Both the position numbers and the translations under genes were made by a program. A stretch of 64,000 nt of DNA, from assembly GCF_900110245.1 (NCBI RefSeq), contig NZ_FOCZ01000020.1, forward strand, positions 1-64,000, given 5' to 3'. The notes under the pieces are model-generated. The model was not told the DNA's origin, did not search any database, and was given only the letters and a program-made list of their open reading frames with translations. Position 1 is the stretch's first letter. The number at the start of each line of letters is the position of its first letter. The stretch comes from Niastella yeongjuensis. GTDB lineage: Bacteria > Bacteroidota > Bacteroidia > Chitinophagales > Chitinophagaceae. Below are positions 1 through 7,928 of the stretch, piece by piece.

Positions 1-28
1 CCTGATAATCTGTTTTAATATACTCATC

Positions 29-92
29 GTAATCGTTTTTCCAGCCATTCTTTGCAGTTGATGTTCAAAAAGCTGCAAAGCAAAACGATTAC
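29..92. repeat. Nested inverted repeat (possible hairpin)
   Basis: Two nested inverted repeats: GTAATCGTTTT at 29-39 with AAAACGATTAC at 82-92, and CTTTGCAG at 50-57 with CTGCAAAG at 73-80. Together they could fold into a long interrupted stem. It lies directly left of the seven-copy repeat cluster and may belong to the same element end. No long T-run follows, so a simple terminator is less likely. Confidence 0.5.
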
Positions 93-108
93 AGAAAAAG
101 CGCCTGAA

Positions 109-350
109 GTGGTCAGCATCGCCGGAATGGCAGACGCGTAAAGTCACGATGGTGGTCAACATTGCCGGAATGACATCTGGCAACTTTGTGCACCAGGGTG
201 GTCAGCATCACCGGAATGATCCGGAACAAACCAACAAATAGGTGGTCAACATCACCGGAATAATCAAATCAACTTACTTAGAGAAGGGGTGGTCAGCATG
301 GCCGGAACAAGTGGTCAGCATCATCGGTACAGGTGGTCAGGATGGATCGG
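109..350 (+). repeat. Seven phased GTGGTCA...CCGGAAT repeats, IS21-like end
   Basis: Seven copies of about 21 bp (type GTGGTCAGCATCACCGGAATG) begin near 109, 152, 198, 242, 289, 311 and 333. The intervals (43, 46, 44, 47, 22, 22) are close to one or two times 22 bp, so all copies lie on nearly the same face of the helix. From memory, Bacteroidota IS21-family elements carry multiple GTGGTCA...CCGG copies at their ends as transposase-binding sites. The istA/istB genes are not in the window, so this is either the end of an element lying to the left or a remnant. The last copy overlaps the start of the next ORF. Confidence 0.6.
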
Positions 351-668
351 ATTATACATTATGGCACTGACACTAAGGTGGATCAATTCCTGAATTTGCA
401 CTTCAAAGAACAATTTCCGCTTCCTTCAAGTATCGTGGATATGCTGGGTGACCATTGTTCATATTACCGGTGGCTGCTTGATCTGGAAGGCCACGATTAC
501 AGTAAATTTTCTGCCGAGTGGGTATGGCACGCCTTTACAACCTATTACCAGCGGCACTTGAGAAAAAGCGCAGCCTTACGATCCAAGCTGCACGAGATTT
601 TCACCAAAACCAAGCGTCAGGATATTGGCAACCTGCTAATCAAACTTTATGTCGGACCGGAGCTTTGA
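342..668 (+). CDS. Hypothetical protein (108 aa) at the repeat cluster
   Basis: A small soluble-looking protein that I do not recognise. It is rich in aromatic and charged residues (YYRWLLDLEGHDYSKF) and has no signal peptide or membrane segment. The ATG at 342 is preferred over a GTG at 333, because the GTG lies inside the last copy of the repeat cluster. It follows the possible IS21-type end immediately and may be an element-borne passenger, or a host gene whose 5' end was replaced by the insertion. It stands alone; no partner gene is near. Confidence 0.4.
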   Translation: MDRIIHYGTDTKVDQFLNLHFKEQFPLPSSIVDMLGDHCSYYRWLLDLEGHDYSKFSAEWVWHAFTTYYQRHLRKSAALRSKLHEIFTKTKRQDIGNLLIKLYVGPEL

Positions 669-1053
669 GCCGCCGCTGCTTACAAAATAACTGCAAAAAG
701 ATTTGATTTCTGTTACTCTTTTAAGTGCATTTTTACACTTAGGTCAGTTATCAACGCCAATTATGAATATAATCAAGAGGAAGTGCTGGCCGAGAGATGT
801 AGCTTAAAAAGGCTGTAACTATTCAAAGTGTAATATATGGTGAAAGGGTTCAAATAAAAATACATTTCAGAACCTGGGTAAATTTTGTTACGGTTCATCG
901 ATAAGCGTTCCTAATATTTTCCGATAACTTATTTAGTTATTAACTCCTAAAAACACAGATACATGAATTTAGAGATACGGCTATAGTACTTTTGCGCAAT
1001 CAAATTAAAATTTAGTATTGATTGTATTTAACGAAGCCACTAATACTCTAGCA
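669..1053. other. Non-coding gap, no recognised feature
   Basis: About 385 bp of AT-rich DNA. A short plus-strand ORF starting at 1018 runs antisense to the broken small gene at 1054-1302 and is hydrophobic only because its opposite strand is lysine-rich. I see no tRNA, hairpin terminator or convincing promoter here. Confidence 0.4.
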
Positions 1054-1302
1054 TTATTTACCTTTAGAATTAAGAAACATTCTATAATATTCTTCTTTGG
1101 TTGTTTTTTTCTTTTTGGTTACTTTATATGCAGGTTCAATATTTTTTTCTTTGTTAGCCAGCACTTCTATCTGTTCCATTATTTTTTGATATTCGAGGCT
1201 GAGAAAAGGGCTTAATTGTTTACGCAAATGTCAAAAAGTAGCAATTACTTCCGGTAAATCGATGTCCTTAGTTGTTTGTATCTTTTTAAGTGCTTTAGCC
1301 AT
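1054..1302 (-). pseudogene. Small lysine-rich gene with in-frame TGA
   Basis: On the minus strand an ATG at 1300-1302 opens a frame that reads MAKALKKIQTTKDIDLPEVI, meets a TGA at 1231-1233 after 23 codons, and then continues in the same frame for 58 more codons to a TAA at 1054-1056. The second part looks like a real protein: charged, helical, with a basic KKKKTTKEEYYRMF stretch near the end. The simplest reading is a small gene of about 82 residues with a nonsense mutation. Reinitiation, recoding or a sequencing error are alternatives. I do not recognise the family. It lies downstream of and on the same strand as the HEPN gene at 1382. Confidence 0.45.
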
Positions 1303-1381
1303 GTTTTTTATATTTGTTCAATAATCATTTTACAAAGGCAATTGATTTAGTTTTTATAGAGAATGAACATTAATCCGTTAA

Positions 1382-2707
1382 TTAGAATTTCTCTGTTTGA
1401 ATAACGGAAGCATGGGTTACACATCTATTTGTATATTCCCCTTTATAATTCATGATGTATAAAAGTGTCAATTCTATGTATAATAAACCCAGTTGCATTG
1501 ACTGATAAAGAGCTTCTCCCGAAATGTCCTTTAGCTTCTTTCGCTTATCTTCATTTCCATGAACTATTGCATTCCTAATTTCGACAATTATCTCAGGCCC
1601 GTCTTTGCCATCAGCGATTTGCTTAAGAAATTCTAAACCATCAGGGATTTCATGAGTTTGCTTAATTAAAAATAATAATAGTCGAATCTTATTTGATGCT
1701 GTAATGTTCCGAGAATCGCTTCCTTTAATAATTTTATTTTTTTCGACTACTTGCCAATTGAATAATAACTCCAAAGCATTTTGAATCATCATAATGGAGC
1801 CTTCGGCATAGCCAGAACCTTTATTGGCTTCAATATACCAATGAATTGAAGTTGTTAAACAGTCGAAATCATCGGGATCTTTATTAATAAGCAAGAAATT
1901 ACTCCAAAGGTCTTTTAGGCCATCAATTCGAAATTTAGGAGACCACGACCAAACTGTTTTAAATTGATCAACGTGTCTTGAGTTATAATTTTGCCATATT
2001 AATTGTTCATTGGCGACTCCTTTAATGAACATTGCCGAGGTCCTGCTGCCGTTGACAAAACTCAAAAACCAATGCAAGCATTCTAGTGTTGTTTTTGCCT
2101 CGTCAAAGTTTAATGACCCCTTCTTTTTAGTGAGCATTCCTGAATAAAGAAATATATATCCTCCATAACTCTCTAATTTTCTATATTGAGTATTAAAATC
2201 AAATATTTTGTCCAGCGTGATAATGTATTTGTCATTCTCTAAAGTAATTCTGCCCTTCCTGACATTTGTACCCGTTTTAATACCTTCCCCAATAAATTCT
2301 TTCAAATTAGGAATCTCAAAAATTATTTTGTCAACTTGTATTTTTCTATCACCCCAGGTAATCTCTCCAGTGAGAATGCCCATATATGTAGTTCCCGAAT
2401 CACTATTTATGGAATTTAATAATATTAATTTACCCAGCAAACTACTATCTATTAAGACATCCCGTTGCTCATTATTCATTTGTTCGTTTATAAGACTCTT
2501 GCCTTCTAGTATTTTAAAATGCACCCTTGTCTGAAAAGTGGGGAGCCAATTAAATGTTATAGAGCCTTCGCATAATCTTTGAAGATCTTTTTCTTTTAAA
2601 ATAAATTGGCCATTATATATTGTAATTGTTTCACTTGGGCTATTTGTGGTGGTCATTGGAATATTCCCTTCTGGAACTTCCTTTAATAATTTTTCTATGA
2701 TTTCCAT
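1382..2707 (-). CDS. ApeA/HEPN-like protein, possible defence RNase
   Basis: A 441-aa soluble protein. The C-terminal third is helical and holds RNAIVHG at about residues 378-384, which fits the R-x4-6-H signature of HEPN ribonucleases. The N-terminal ~250 residues are beta-rich (IYNGQFILKEKD, ITWGDRKIQVDKIIFEIPNL) and resemble the N-terminal domain of ApeA-type proteins, in which a sensing domain precedes a C-terminal HEPN domain. ApeA proteins are known single-gene anti-phage systems thought to cleave RNA and stop growth. This copy is shorter than the ~600-aa E. coli type. The HEPN motif is directly visible; the ApeA assignment and defence role are inference. It lies among eroded genes and repeats, as expected for defence cargo. 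Confidence 0.55.
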   Translation of the reverse strand: MEIIEKLLKEVPEGNIPMTTTNSPSETITIYNGQFILKEKDLQRLCEGSITFNWLPTFQTRVHFKILEGKSLINEQMNNEQRDVLIDSSLLGKLILLNSINSDSGTTYMGILTGEITWGDRKIQVDKIIFEIPNLKEFIGEGIKTGTNVRKGRITLENDKYIITLDKIFDFNTQYRKLESYGGYIFLYSGMLTKKKGSLNFDEAKTTLECLHWFLSFVNGSRTSAMFIKGVANEQLIWQNYNSRHVDQFKTVWSWSPKFRIDGLKDLWSNFLLINKDPDDFDCLTTSIHWYIEANKGSGYAEGSIMMIQNALELLFNWQVVEKNKIIKGSDSRNITASNKIRLLLFLIKQTHEIPDGLEFLKQIADGKDGPEIIVEIRNAIVHGNEDKRKKLKDISGEALYQSMQLGLLYIELTLLYIMNYKGEYTNRCVTHASVIQTEKF

Positions 2708-2749
2708 TGCAGTTATTTTTGAGTCAATACATTGTATTAAACACCTAAC

Positions 2750-2941
2750 TTAAAGATACCGGGAAATAAACTTCTTGGACCTAACATGATTCAGTAATAT
2801 CTTTTCATAAGCAATTTTTGACAACTTTATCACGTTTACAGTTGTGTCAGTCCCGTTATGTAAAACAGCCTTGTACTCGCCATCCTGTACTACACGAAAA
2901 GCATCCTTTTCAGTACGCCAAAGTAAAAACCAGATATAAAC
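2750..2941 (-). pseudogene. Decayed gene fragment
   Basis: A minus-strand frame open for about 63 codons without a start reads protein-like sequence, including WRTEKDAFRVVQDGEYKAVL and VIKLSKIAYEKILLNH, and ends at TAA 2750-2752. An in-frame TAA lies immediately upstream at 2942-2944. Composition is typical of a soluble protein. It looks like the 3' remnant of a disrupted gene. The rest of the 2708-3128 gap shows nothing further. Confidence 0.3.
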
Positions 2942-3128
2942 TTAGCCATCCATACTCCAGATATACATATTTTATAATTAAGTAGAAAATTTAAAACCAT
3001 TATAAACATACATATTCTTTCGCATAACCAAGCAATTGTACTGACACCCGGAGATAATAATCATCCAGGCTTAACTGATGTGAGCTTAATTACTGTTTAA
3101 GAAATTTACTACAATTGTTATAGGCTGC

Positions 3129-3737
3129 TTATTGTCTGTCCATAGGTTGAAAGTTATTAAAGACCCAACCGAAATGTCTTACCGATGATATTGCTCTATT
3201 TTTTGCGCTTGTCTCTAGTTTTTTCTTAAAAACGTCCGCGATGTTATCCTGCTTCGGCAAAAAGTCACGCCAAATTATTTTGTCATAAAAGTCTGGTTTA
3301 ATAAAATGAATTTGGTCTGGATTGTAATTATATATTTCAAAAGTCCGATACTTTAACAAGTCAAGTATTTTTTGGTCGGTGTCTGTAAGTTTAGCCAAAA
3401 AAGCTGGAGTCAAAATGATATTGCTAAGGCAAGTGTATTTATAAAAATTATTTGGGTCGGAATAGATATGATTAAATTGTAAGTCTCTAAAGTCCCTTGT
3501 CTTTACCTTATTTGTCCAACAAAAAATGTCTTGTGCGCAGCGGTTGTCGTCATTCATAAAGTCATTGGTAATTTCTCCTCTTTTCGCTGGATTTCTGACG
3601 ATTTTGAAAATATTTTGGTTATTCAAGTCACGAATGGTGTCGGGATGAGCGAAGTATGTCAGAGAAGCAATTGCTTGTTCTTTGCTTTTGAATTCACTTT
3701 TTTCAAGGATGTCTGTCAGTATTTTGTTACCATCCAT
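3129..3737 (-). CDS. Hypothetical protein (202 aa)
   Basis: I do not recognise this protein. It starts at ATG 3737 (MDGNKILTDILEKSEFKSKE), has no signal peptide or membrane segment, and is rich in Asn, Asp, Phe and Tyr with low-GC codon use. The C-terminal segment has basic patches (KKKLETSAKNRAISSVRHFGW). Orphan genes of this size and composition in Bacteroidota islands are often accessory or defence-related, but no catalytic motif is evident, so no function is proposed. It is monocistronic, with more than 700 bp free upstream. Confidence 0.6.
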   Translation of the reverse strand: MDGNKILTDILEKSEFKSKEQAIASLTYFAHPDTIRDLNNQNIFKIVRNPAKRGEITNDFMNDDNRCAQDIFCWTNKVKTRDFRDLQFNHIYSDPNNFYKYTCLSNIILTPAFLAKLTDTDQKILDLLKYRTFEIYNYNPDQIHFIKPDFYDKIIWRDFLPKQDNIADVFKKKLETSAKNRAISSVRHFGWVFNNFQPMDRQ

Positions 3738-4290
3738 AAATTGCCTATAATGTTTGTATTTGCGCTATTGTACGCTACTTTTTTCTAAAAAACAATCTTT
3801 GTAAATTATTATTTTTAAGCTATTTAGTAAAAAGAACGCGGGGATTACCAGGTAGCACAAATACAGCTACTTAAGTTGTAGATCATCACCTGGTATTAAA
3901 TTTTTTTTGATACTCCATACCTTATTCCCACGAATAATTAGTTGAGTCATACAAACTTCCATAACAAGGTTTCGATATGGCAGCCATATGATTGTACTCC
4001 CCTAGTTGTAGTTACTACAAAATGTCAAAATTTGCAATATAATCAAACCATAATTATCGAGGTTTCAATATGTGAGGGTAAAAAACAGGTGATTTTCACG
4101 TTTTTTATTTAACTGTTTTGGTTACCCCGGTTCAGGAGCTTCAGTTAAGAATTAAAAAATGTATAAAGAGGAGGAGTTGCAGCGGTCGGTTTTGCCATTT
4201 TGTCATTTAAATTAAACGGCCACTTTCATTCTTACCAGTTCCCATTGAGGCTTACAAACGCACCTAAAATTTTTAAATCCTCGATCAACA

Positions 4291-4320
4291 GGTTAGACAT
4301 TCGTCCGGCTGACCCGACCA
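4291..4320 (+). repeat. Degenerate copy of dispersed tRNA-3'-like repeat
   Basis: GGTTAGACATTCGTCC followed by GGCTGACCCGACC is an imperfect match to the dispersed repeat GGTTCGAAATTTGTCC...CCCGAC seen at 5.4, 12.06 and 16.7 kb. As at two of those copies, a terminator hairpin follows at once. It may be an old attachment-site remnant. Confidence 0.35.
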
Positions 4321-4328
4321 AAAAATGA

Positions 4329-4363
4329 AACCCTTCAAATCTTTGAGTTTGAAGGGTTTTTTA
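4329..4363 (+). terminator. Rho-independent terminator
   Basis: A perfect 12-bp stem (AAACCCTTCAAA at 4329-4340 with TTTGAAGGGTTT at 4349-4360) with an 8-nt loop, followed by more T residues. No plus-strand gene ends just before it; only the degenerate tRNA-3'-like repeat does. Confidence 0.75.
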
Positions 4364-4526
4364 ATTTGAATAATATTGTATTCATTCTTTCCAAAAGCTT
4401 CATCGTGCTTATTTTGAATACCTTAGAGAAGGTTCGAATCCATTTGAAAGCACAGCTTCATTTTATTTAATATGCTATTTATTGACAACTGAAGGTAACT
4501 AGTACATTATCTGTTTCCTTGCTCCC

Positions 4527-5216
4527 TTAATAGTTTAAAGCATAAATTTTATTCTTCTGAAAAAGTCTTATTAATTTGTCGTATTCATCGATGTATGTTT
4601 TTATATCATTCAGTCGTGTTTTTTCATAATACGCATATGCTACGTGGTAACGTATAAGTTTGTATTTCGATTTAGAAGCGAGCTCAATACTTGTAGTTGT
4701 GCCATCCAGGAAGCCGATACTGTCCGAGATATTAAGAGCACTTAAGGTTTTTAGATTCCACAGATTTAGCAAATCTATACTATCAACTATTTTTGTTGAG
4801 AAGGTTTTCGATATGGCTAAAAAACTGTCGATTTTGGGTTGTGTAAAAGGGTTCTGGTTTCCAAAGTTGTCCTTGTCGTAGTTCTCTTTCGTGCAATAAA
4901 CTCTGTAAAAACTTAAACTAACGGTTGAGTCCAATATTTTTAGAGAATAAATTTCTTCATCTGCAGCCATTCCAAAAACAGAGAACTGTCGCCAAACTCT
5001 TATCTCCAAACTGTCAGAGCCATCGTACAGTCTGTTTAAGCCAATTGCTTTGCAAATGTTATTATAATGGGCAAGTTCCTCGAAATCGAATTTAGCCCTT
5101 CGATTATTTGCTGTGTCTTCTAAAATTCTTTCAAACTTAGTTTGAACTAAATTTGGGTCAGGGTTTTTACAACAGAAAAGTGCTAAAAGTAAAAGTGGAA
5201 GTATTACAGTTTTCAA
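4527..5216 (-). CDS. Hypothetical lipoprotein
   Basis: A 229-aa protein beginning MKTVILPLLLLALFCCKNPD: a short basic start, a hydrophobic core and a lipobox (LFCC, Cys at 15/16), so it is probably a signal-peptidase-II lipoprotein exported to the cell envelope. The mature part is mixed alpha/beta and Asp-rich, with no enzyme motif I recognise. It is a single gene with free DNA on both sides. Confidence 0.65.
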   Translation of the reverse strand: MKTVILPLLLLALFCCKNPDPNLVQTKFERILEDTANNRRAKFDFEELAHYNNICKAIGLNRLYDGSDSLEIRVWRQFSVFGMAADEEIYSLKILDSTVSLSFYRVYCTKENYDKDNFGNQNPFTQPKIDSFLAISKTFSTKIVDSIDLLNLWNLKTLSALNISDSIGFLDGTTTSIELASKSKYKLIRYHVAYAYYEKTRLNDIKTYIDEYDKLIRLFQKNKIYALNY

Positions 5217-5348
5217 AATCAGGATAATTTTTATTTAGTAGTTTATAGTTTTAACAGGAAGTTATTTAGATTTCTGATTTCGTTAGGCAGAAGACCTAAC
5301 TAAAATTTTATCCGACCTCTTTCAGTTTTAAACATTCAATATATGTGT

Positions 5349-5411
5349 AAACTGTTGAATTTCCAATATATCCATTAGAAGCAGGTTCGAAATTTGTCCA
5401 GTCCGCCCGAC
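5349..5411 (+). repeat. Copy of dispersed tRNA-3'-like repeat
   Basis: AAACTGTTGAATTTCCAAT, then GGTTCGAAATTTGTCCAGTC at 5383-5402, then CGCCCGAC. The core is identical to the copies at 12.06 and 16.73 kb, and the weaker upstream homology (TTGAATTTC, a TTAGAA/TCTAAA segment) is also shared. It sits just downstream of the sulfatase operon. No clear terminator hairpin follows this copy. Confidence 0.6.
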
Positions 5412-5490
5412 TTTATGCGATTTTGATCGATAATGAGTGATTTTGGTTATTTTTTGTCAGTTTTCAGCAGTTTATCTGTGATGGTGTTAC

Positions 5491-7872
5491 CTATTGCCTT
5501 GCCATCGCAACCGTATATCGTTCTTCAGCGCCGATTATATGATCAGCATCCTTAGCTTTATCGTCTATGTCAATTTGTACCCAGTTTACCTTCCCATTGA
5601 ATTTATTTCCTTTCGGCCCATAATCTGCTGAAACCGGTTCGCCCAGGTCGCATCCTATCTCCAACGTTTCATCCATCGAAAAAAATAAGGCATGTGTACG
5701 GTCAATGTGGCCTTCACCATCCTTTTGGCCGTCGATATAAAGGGAAACTGCACCTCCCTTGCCGATGCCGCCCCCATCATAGGTGAATTCCATTCTTACC
5801 TGGTATAGCCCAGTTTTCAATGATGTGGTGGAGGCTACTTCAAAGTGCAGCATACCCAGGAAATTGTAGTAATACTTTAATTTTCCCTCATGGGCATAAA
5901 AACTCCAGCCGCCCATGCTTCCCCCCTGGGCAACGATCACGCCTTTTGCCTCAGGTTGAGAAACTACAATCTCAGCCGTAACCGAGTGCGATTTGTTTTT
6001 GGTATTAATGACTGCGTTCTCCTGTATACGCCGCATACCTGGAAATAAAAGTTGCGTTGATCCATGTACAACTGATGGCCTGCCTGCAATATCAGGATTT
6101 GCCCGTTCTGCCTTACGGTCATCCAGGGGAAACACATTATACTTAGCTGCCTCCAAATCAAACAGGCGCTTAAGCTCGGCCAGTTTTGCCGGTCTTTGTT
6201 TTGCAAGATCCTGTGCCTGCGACCAGTCCTTTGTGGTGTCATAAAGTTCCCACACATCGTCTTCGAGTGGAGGTTGTGCGCCAACAACTACCCATGGCAG
6301 ATTTCCATGTCTTGTAACGGCAGTCCAGCCTTTATGATAAATGCCGCGGTTGCAGACCATTTCAAAGTATTGTGTCTCGTGCCGTTCTGGAGCCTTAGCG
6401 TTATCAAACGAATAGATCATGCTAACGCCATGCATTGGCTCCTGCATAACGCCATTCACCAGCATTGGAGCCGGCAGCTTTGCAGCTTCGAGAATGGTAG
6501 GTGCTACATCAATTACATGGTGAAACTGTGAACGAATTTCTCCTTTGGTTTTAATGCCCTTAGGCCAGTAAATTATAGTACCGTTGCGTGTGCCACCGAA
6601 ATGTGAGGCTACCTGTTTGGTCCATTGATAAGGAGTGTCCATAGCATGTGCCCAACCTACTGCATAATGGTTAAAGGCTTTTGGCCCACCGAAATCATCA
6701 ATACTTTTAAGAAGGAATTCTGGCGTCATTAGATCCGGCGCTTCGCCTACAGCTATCTCGTTGAAGGAACCAATTAAGGTGCCTTCAGCCGAAGCTCCAT
6801 TGTCCCCGATAATATAGTAAATGAGTGTATCATCCAGGATCCCCAGGTCGGTAAGCGAATCTATGACGCGGCCAGTGTGATAGTCGGCAAATTCCAAATA
6901 AGCTGCATAGATCTCCATCTGGCGTGCCAGTACTGGCCGAAGCCGTTCTTCAGTTTTGTCCCAGGCAGGAATTTCGGTTGGCCGTTTGGTTAATTCGCAA
7001 TCAGGTGGAATTACGCCGAGTATTTTTTGGCGAGCAAAAGTTTCTTCCCTCACTGCATCCCAGCCCTGATCGAATTTGCCTTTATACTTAGCGATCCAGT
7101 CTTTGGGAACATGGTGTGGAGCATGTGTAGCGCCGGGAGCGAAGTAGATAAAGAAAGGCTTGTCGGGCATGAGTGATTTTTGTTGTCTTATCCAACTGAT
7201 CGCCTTGTCTGCCAGATCTTCCATCAGGTGATATCCTTCTTCAGGTGTTCGGTCTGGTTCTATAGGAGTGGTGCCGTCATAAAGTGCCGGGTGGTACTGA
7301 CTGTTTTCTCCACCAATGAACCCGTAAAAGTGCTCAAAACCAGACCCTGTTGGCCAATGTTGGAATGGGCCCAACGGACTCGACTCGAAGACAGGCACCT
7401 CATGACATTTGCCGAATTGGGCTGTTGAATAACCATTGAGTTTAAGTATTTCAGCCAGCGGCGCACAGGTGTTGGGTCGTAGCGAATTGTATCCTGGTGC
7501 CGAGGTGGCTATCTCCGTTATTCCACCCATTCCTACAGTATGATGATTGCGGCCAGAAAGCAATGCAGCCCGGCTTGGGGAACAGAGGGCCGTGGTATGA
7601 AACCGGTTGTATTTAAGTCCTTGTTTGGCAAGTTTCTCAGCCGTAGGGGTTTCACAAGGTCCGCCGAATGCACTTGATGCGCCGAACCCCACATCATCGA
7701 GAAGGATCACCAGTACGTTAGGGGCACCGGTTGGTGGTCGCAATGGGGTGATTGGCGGAAACTTTGTTTCCGGATCTTTTGCATCATACGTAGTTAAGCT
7801 AATCGGACGCCGGTCGGGAATTGGCAATATTTCACGCAGGATCAGATCATTTGGTTTTATTTGGTTTTCCAT
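5491..7872 (-). CDS. Arylsulfatase, cytoplasmic-type (793 aa)
   Basis: A type I sulfatase that would hydrolyse sulfate esters. The metal-binding start VLVILLDDVGFG (residues 53-64) is followed by the activation signature CSPSRAALLSGR with Cys at residue 97, which must be converted to formylglycine. GKCHEVP and a THAPHH motif supply further active-site residues. After the catalytic part there is a C-terminal beta domain with a bidirectionally readable GVIVAQGGSMGGWSFYAHEG stretch. There is no signal peptide (MENQIKPNDLILREILPIPD), so it probably works in the cytoplasm, like Pseudomonas AtsA. It lies 56 bp downstream of a paralogue on the same strand, so the two are likely co-transcribed. No maturase (FGE or anSME) is in the window. 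Confidence 0.88.
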   Translation of the reverse strand: MENQIKPNDLILREILPIPDRRPISLTTYDAKDPETKFPPITPLRPPTGAPNVLVILLDDVGFGASSAFGGPCETPTAEKLAKQGLKYNRFHTTALCSPSRAALLSGRNHHTVGMGGITEIATSAPGYNSLRPNTCAPLAEILKLNGYSTAQFGKCHEVPVFESSPLGPFQHWPTGSGFEHFYGFIGGENSQYHPALYDGTTPIEPDRTPEEGYHLMEDLADKAISWIRQQKSLMPDKPFFIYFAPGATHAPHHVPKDWIAKYKGKFDQGWDAVREETFARQKILGVIPPDCELTKRPTEIPAWDKTEERLRPVLARQMEIYAAYLEFADYHTGRVIDSLTDLGILDDTLIYYIIGDNGASAEGTLIGSFNEIAVGEAPDLMTPEFLLKSIDDFGGPKAFNHYAVGWAHAMDTPYQWTKQVASHFGGTRNGTIIYWPKGIKTKGEIRSQFHHVIDVAPTILEAAKLPAPMLVNGVMQEPMHGVSMIYSFDNAKAPERHETQYFEMVCNRGIYHKGWTAVTRHGNLPWVVVGAQPPLEDDVWELYDTTKDWSQAQDLAKQRPAKLAELKRLFDLEAAKYNVFPLDDRKAERANPDIAGRPSVVHGSTQLLFPGMRRIQENAVINTKNKSHSVTAEIVVSQPEAKGVIVAQGGSMGGWSFYAHEGKLKYYYNFLGMLHFEVASTTSLKTGLYQVRMEFTYDGGGIGKGGAVSLYIDGQKDGEGHIDRTHALFFSMDETLEIGCDLGEPVSADYGPKGNKFNGKVNWVQIDIDDKAKDADHIIGAEERYTVAMARQ

Positions 7873-7928
7873 TATATAAATATTTTATCTGCTTATTTCA
7901 TAGATTTCTAATTCAGGTTTCCATCAAA

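Larger units (their letters stand above)
3738..4526. other. Long intergenic gap with degenerate repeat and terminator
   Basis: About 790 bp without a credible gene. The only structured part is near 4291-4363, where a degenerate copy of the dispersed GGTTCGAA-type repeat is followed by a terminator hairpin (listed separately). The rest is AT-rich with no motif I recognise. Confidence 0.5.

Noticed and set aside
109-350. CRISPR array
   Set aside because: Spacing varies between 1 and 26 bp, the repeats are imperfect and no cas gene is near; the helical phasing fits protein-binding sites better.
1018-1215. 65-aa hydrophobic membrane peptide on the plus strand
   Set aside because: It is antisense to a lysine-rich reading frame, which explains the Phe/Ile-rich translation; no plausible start context.
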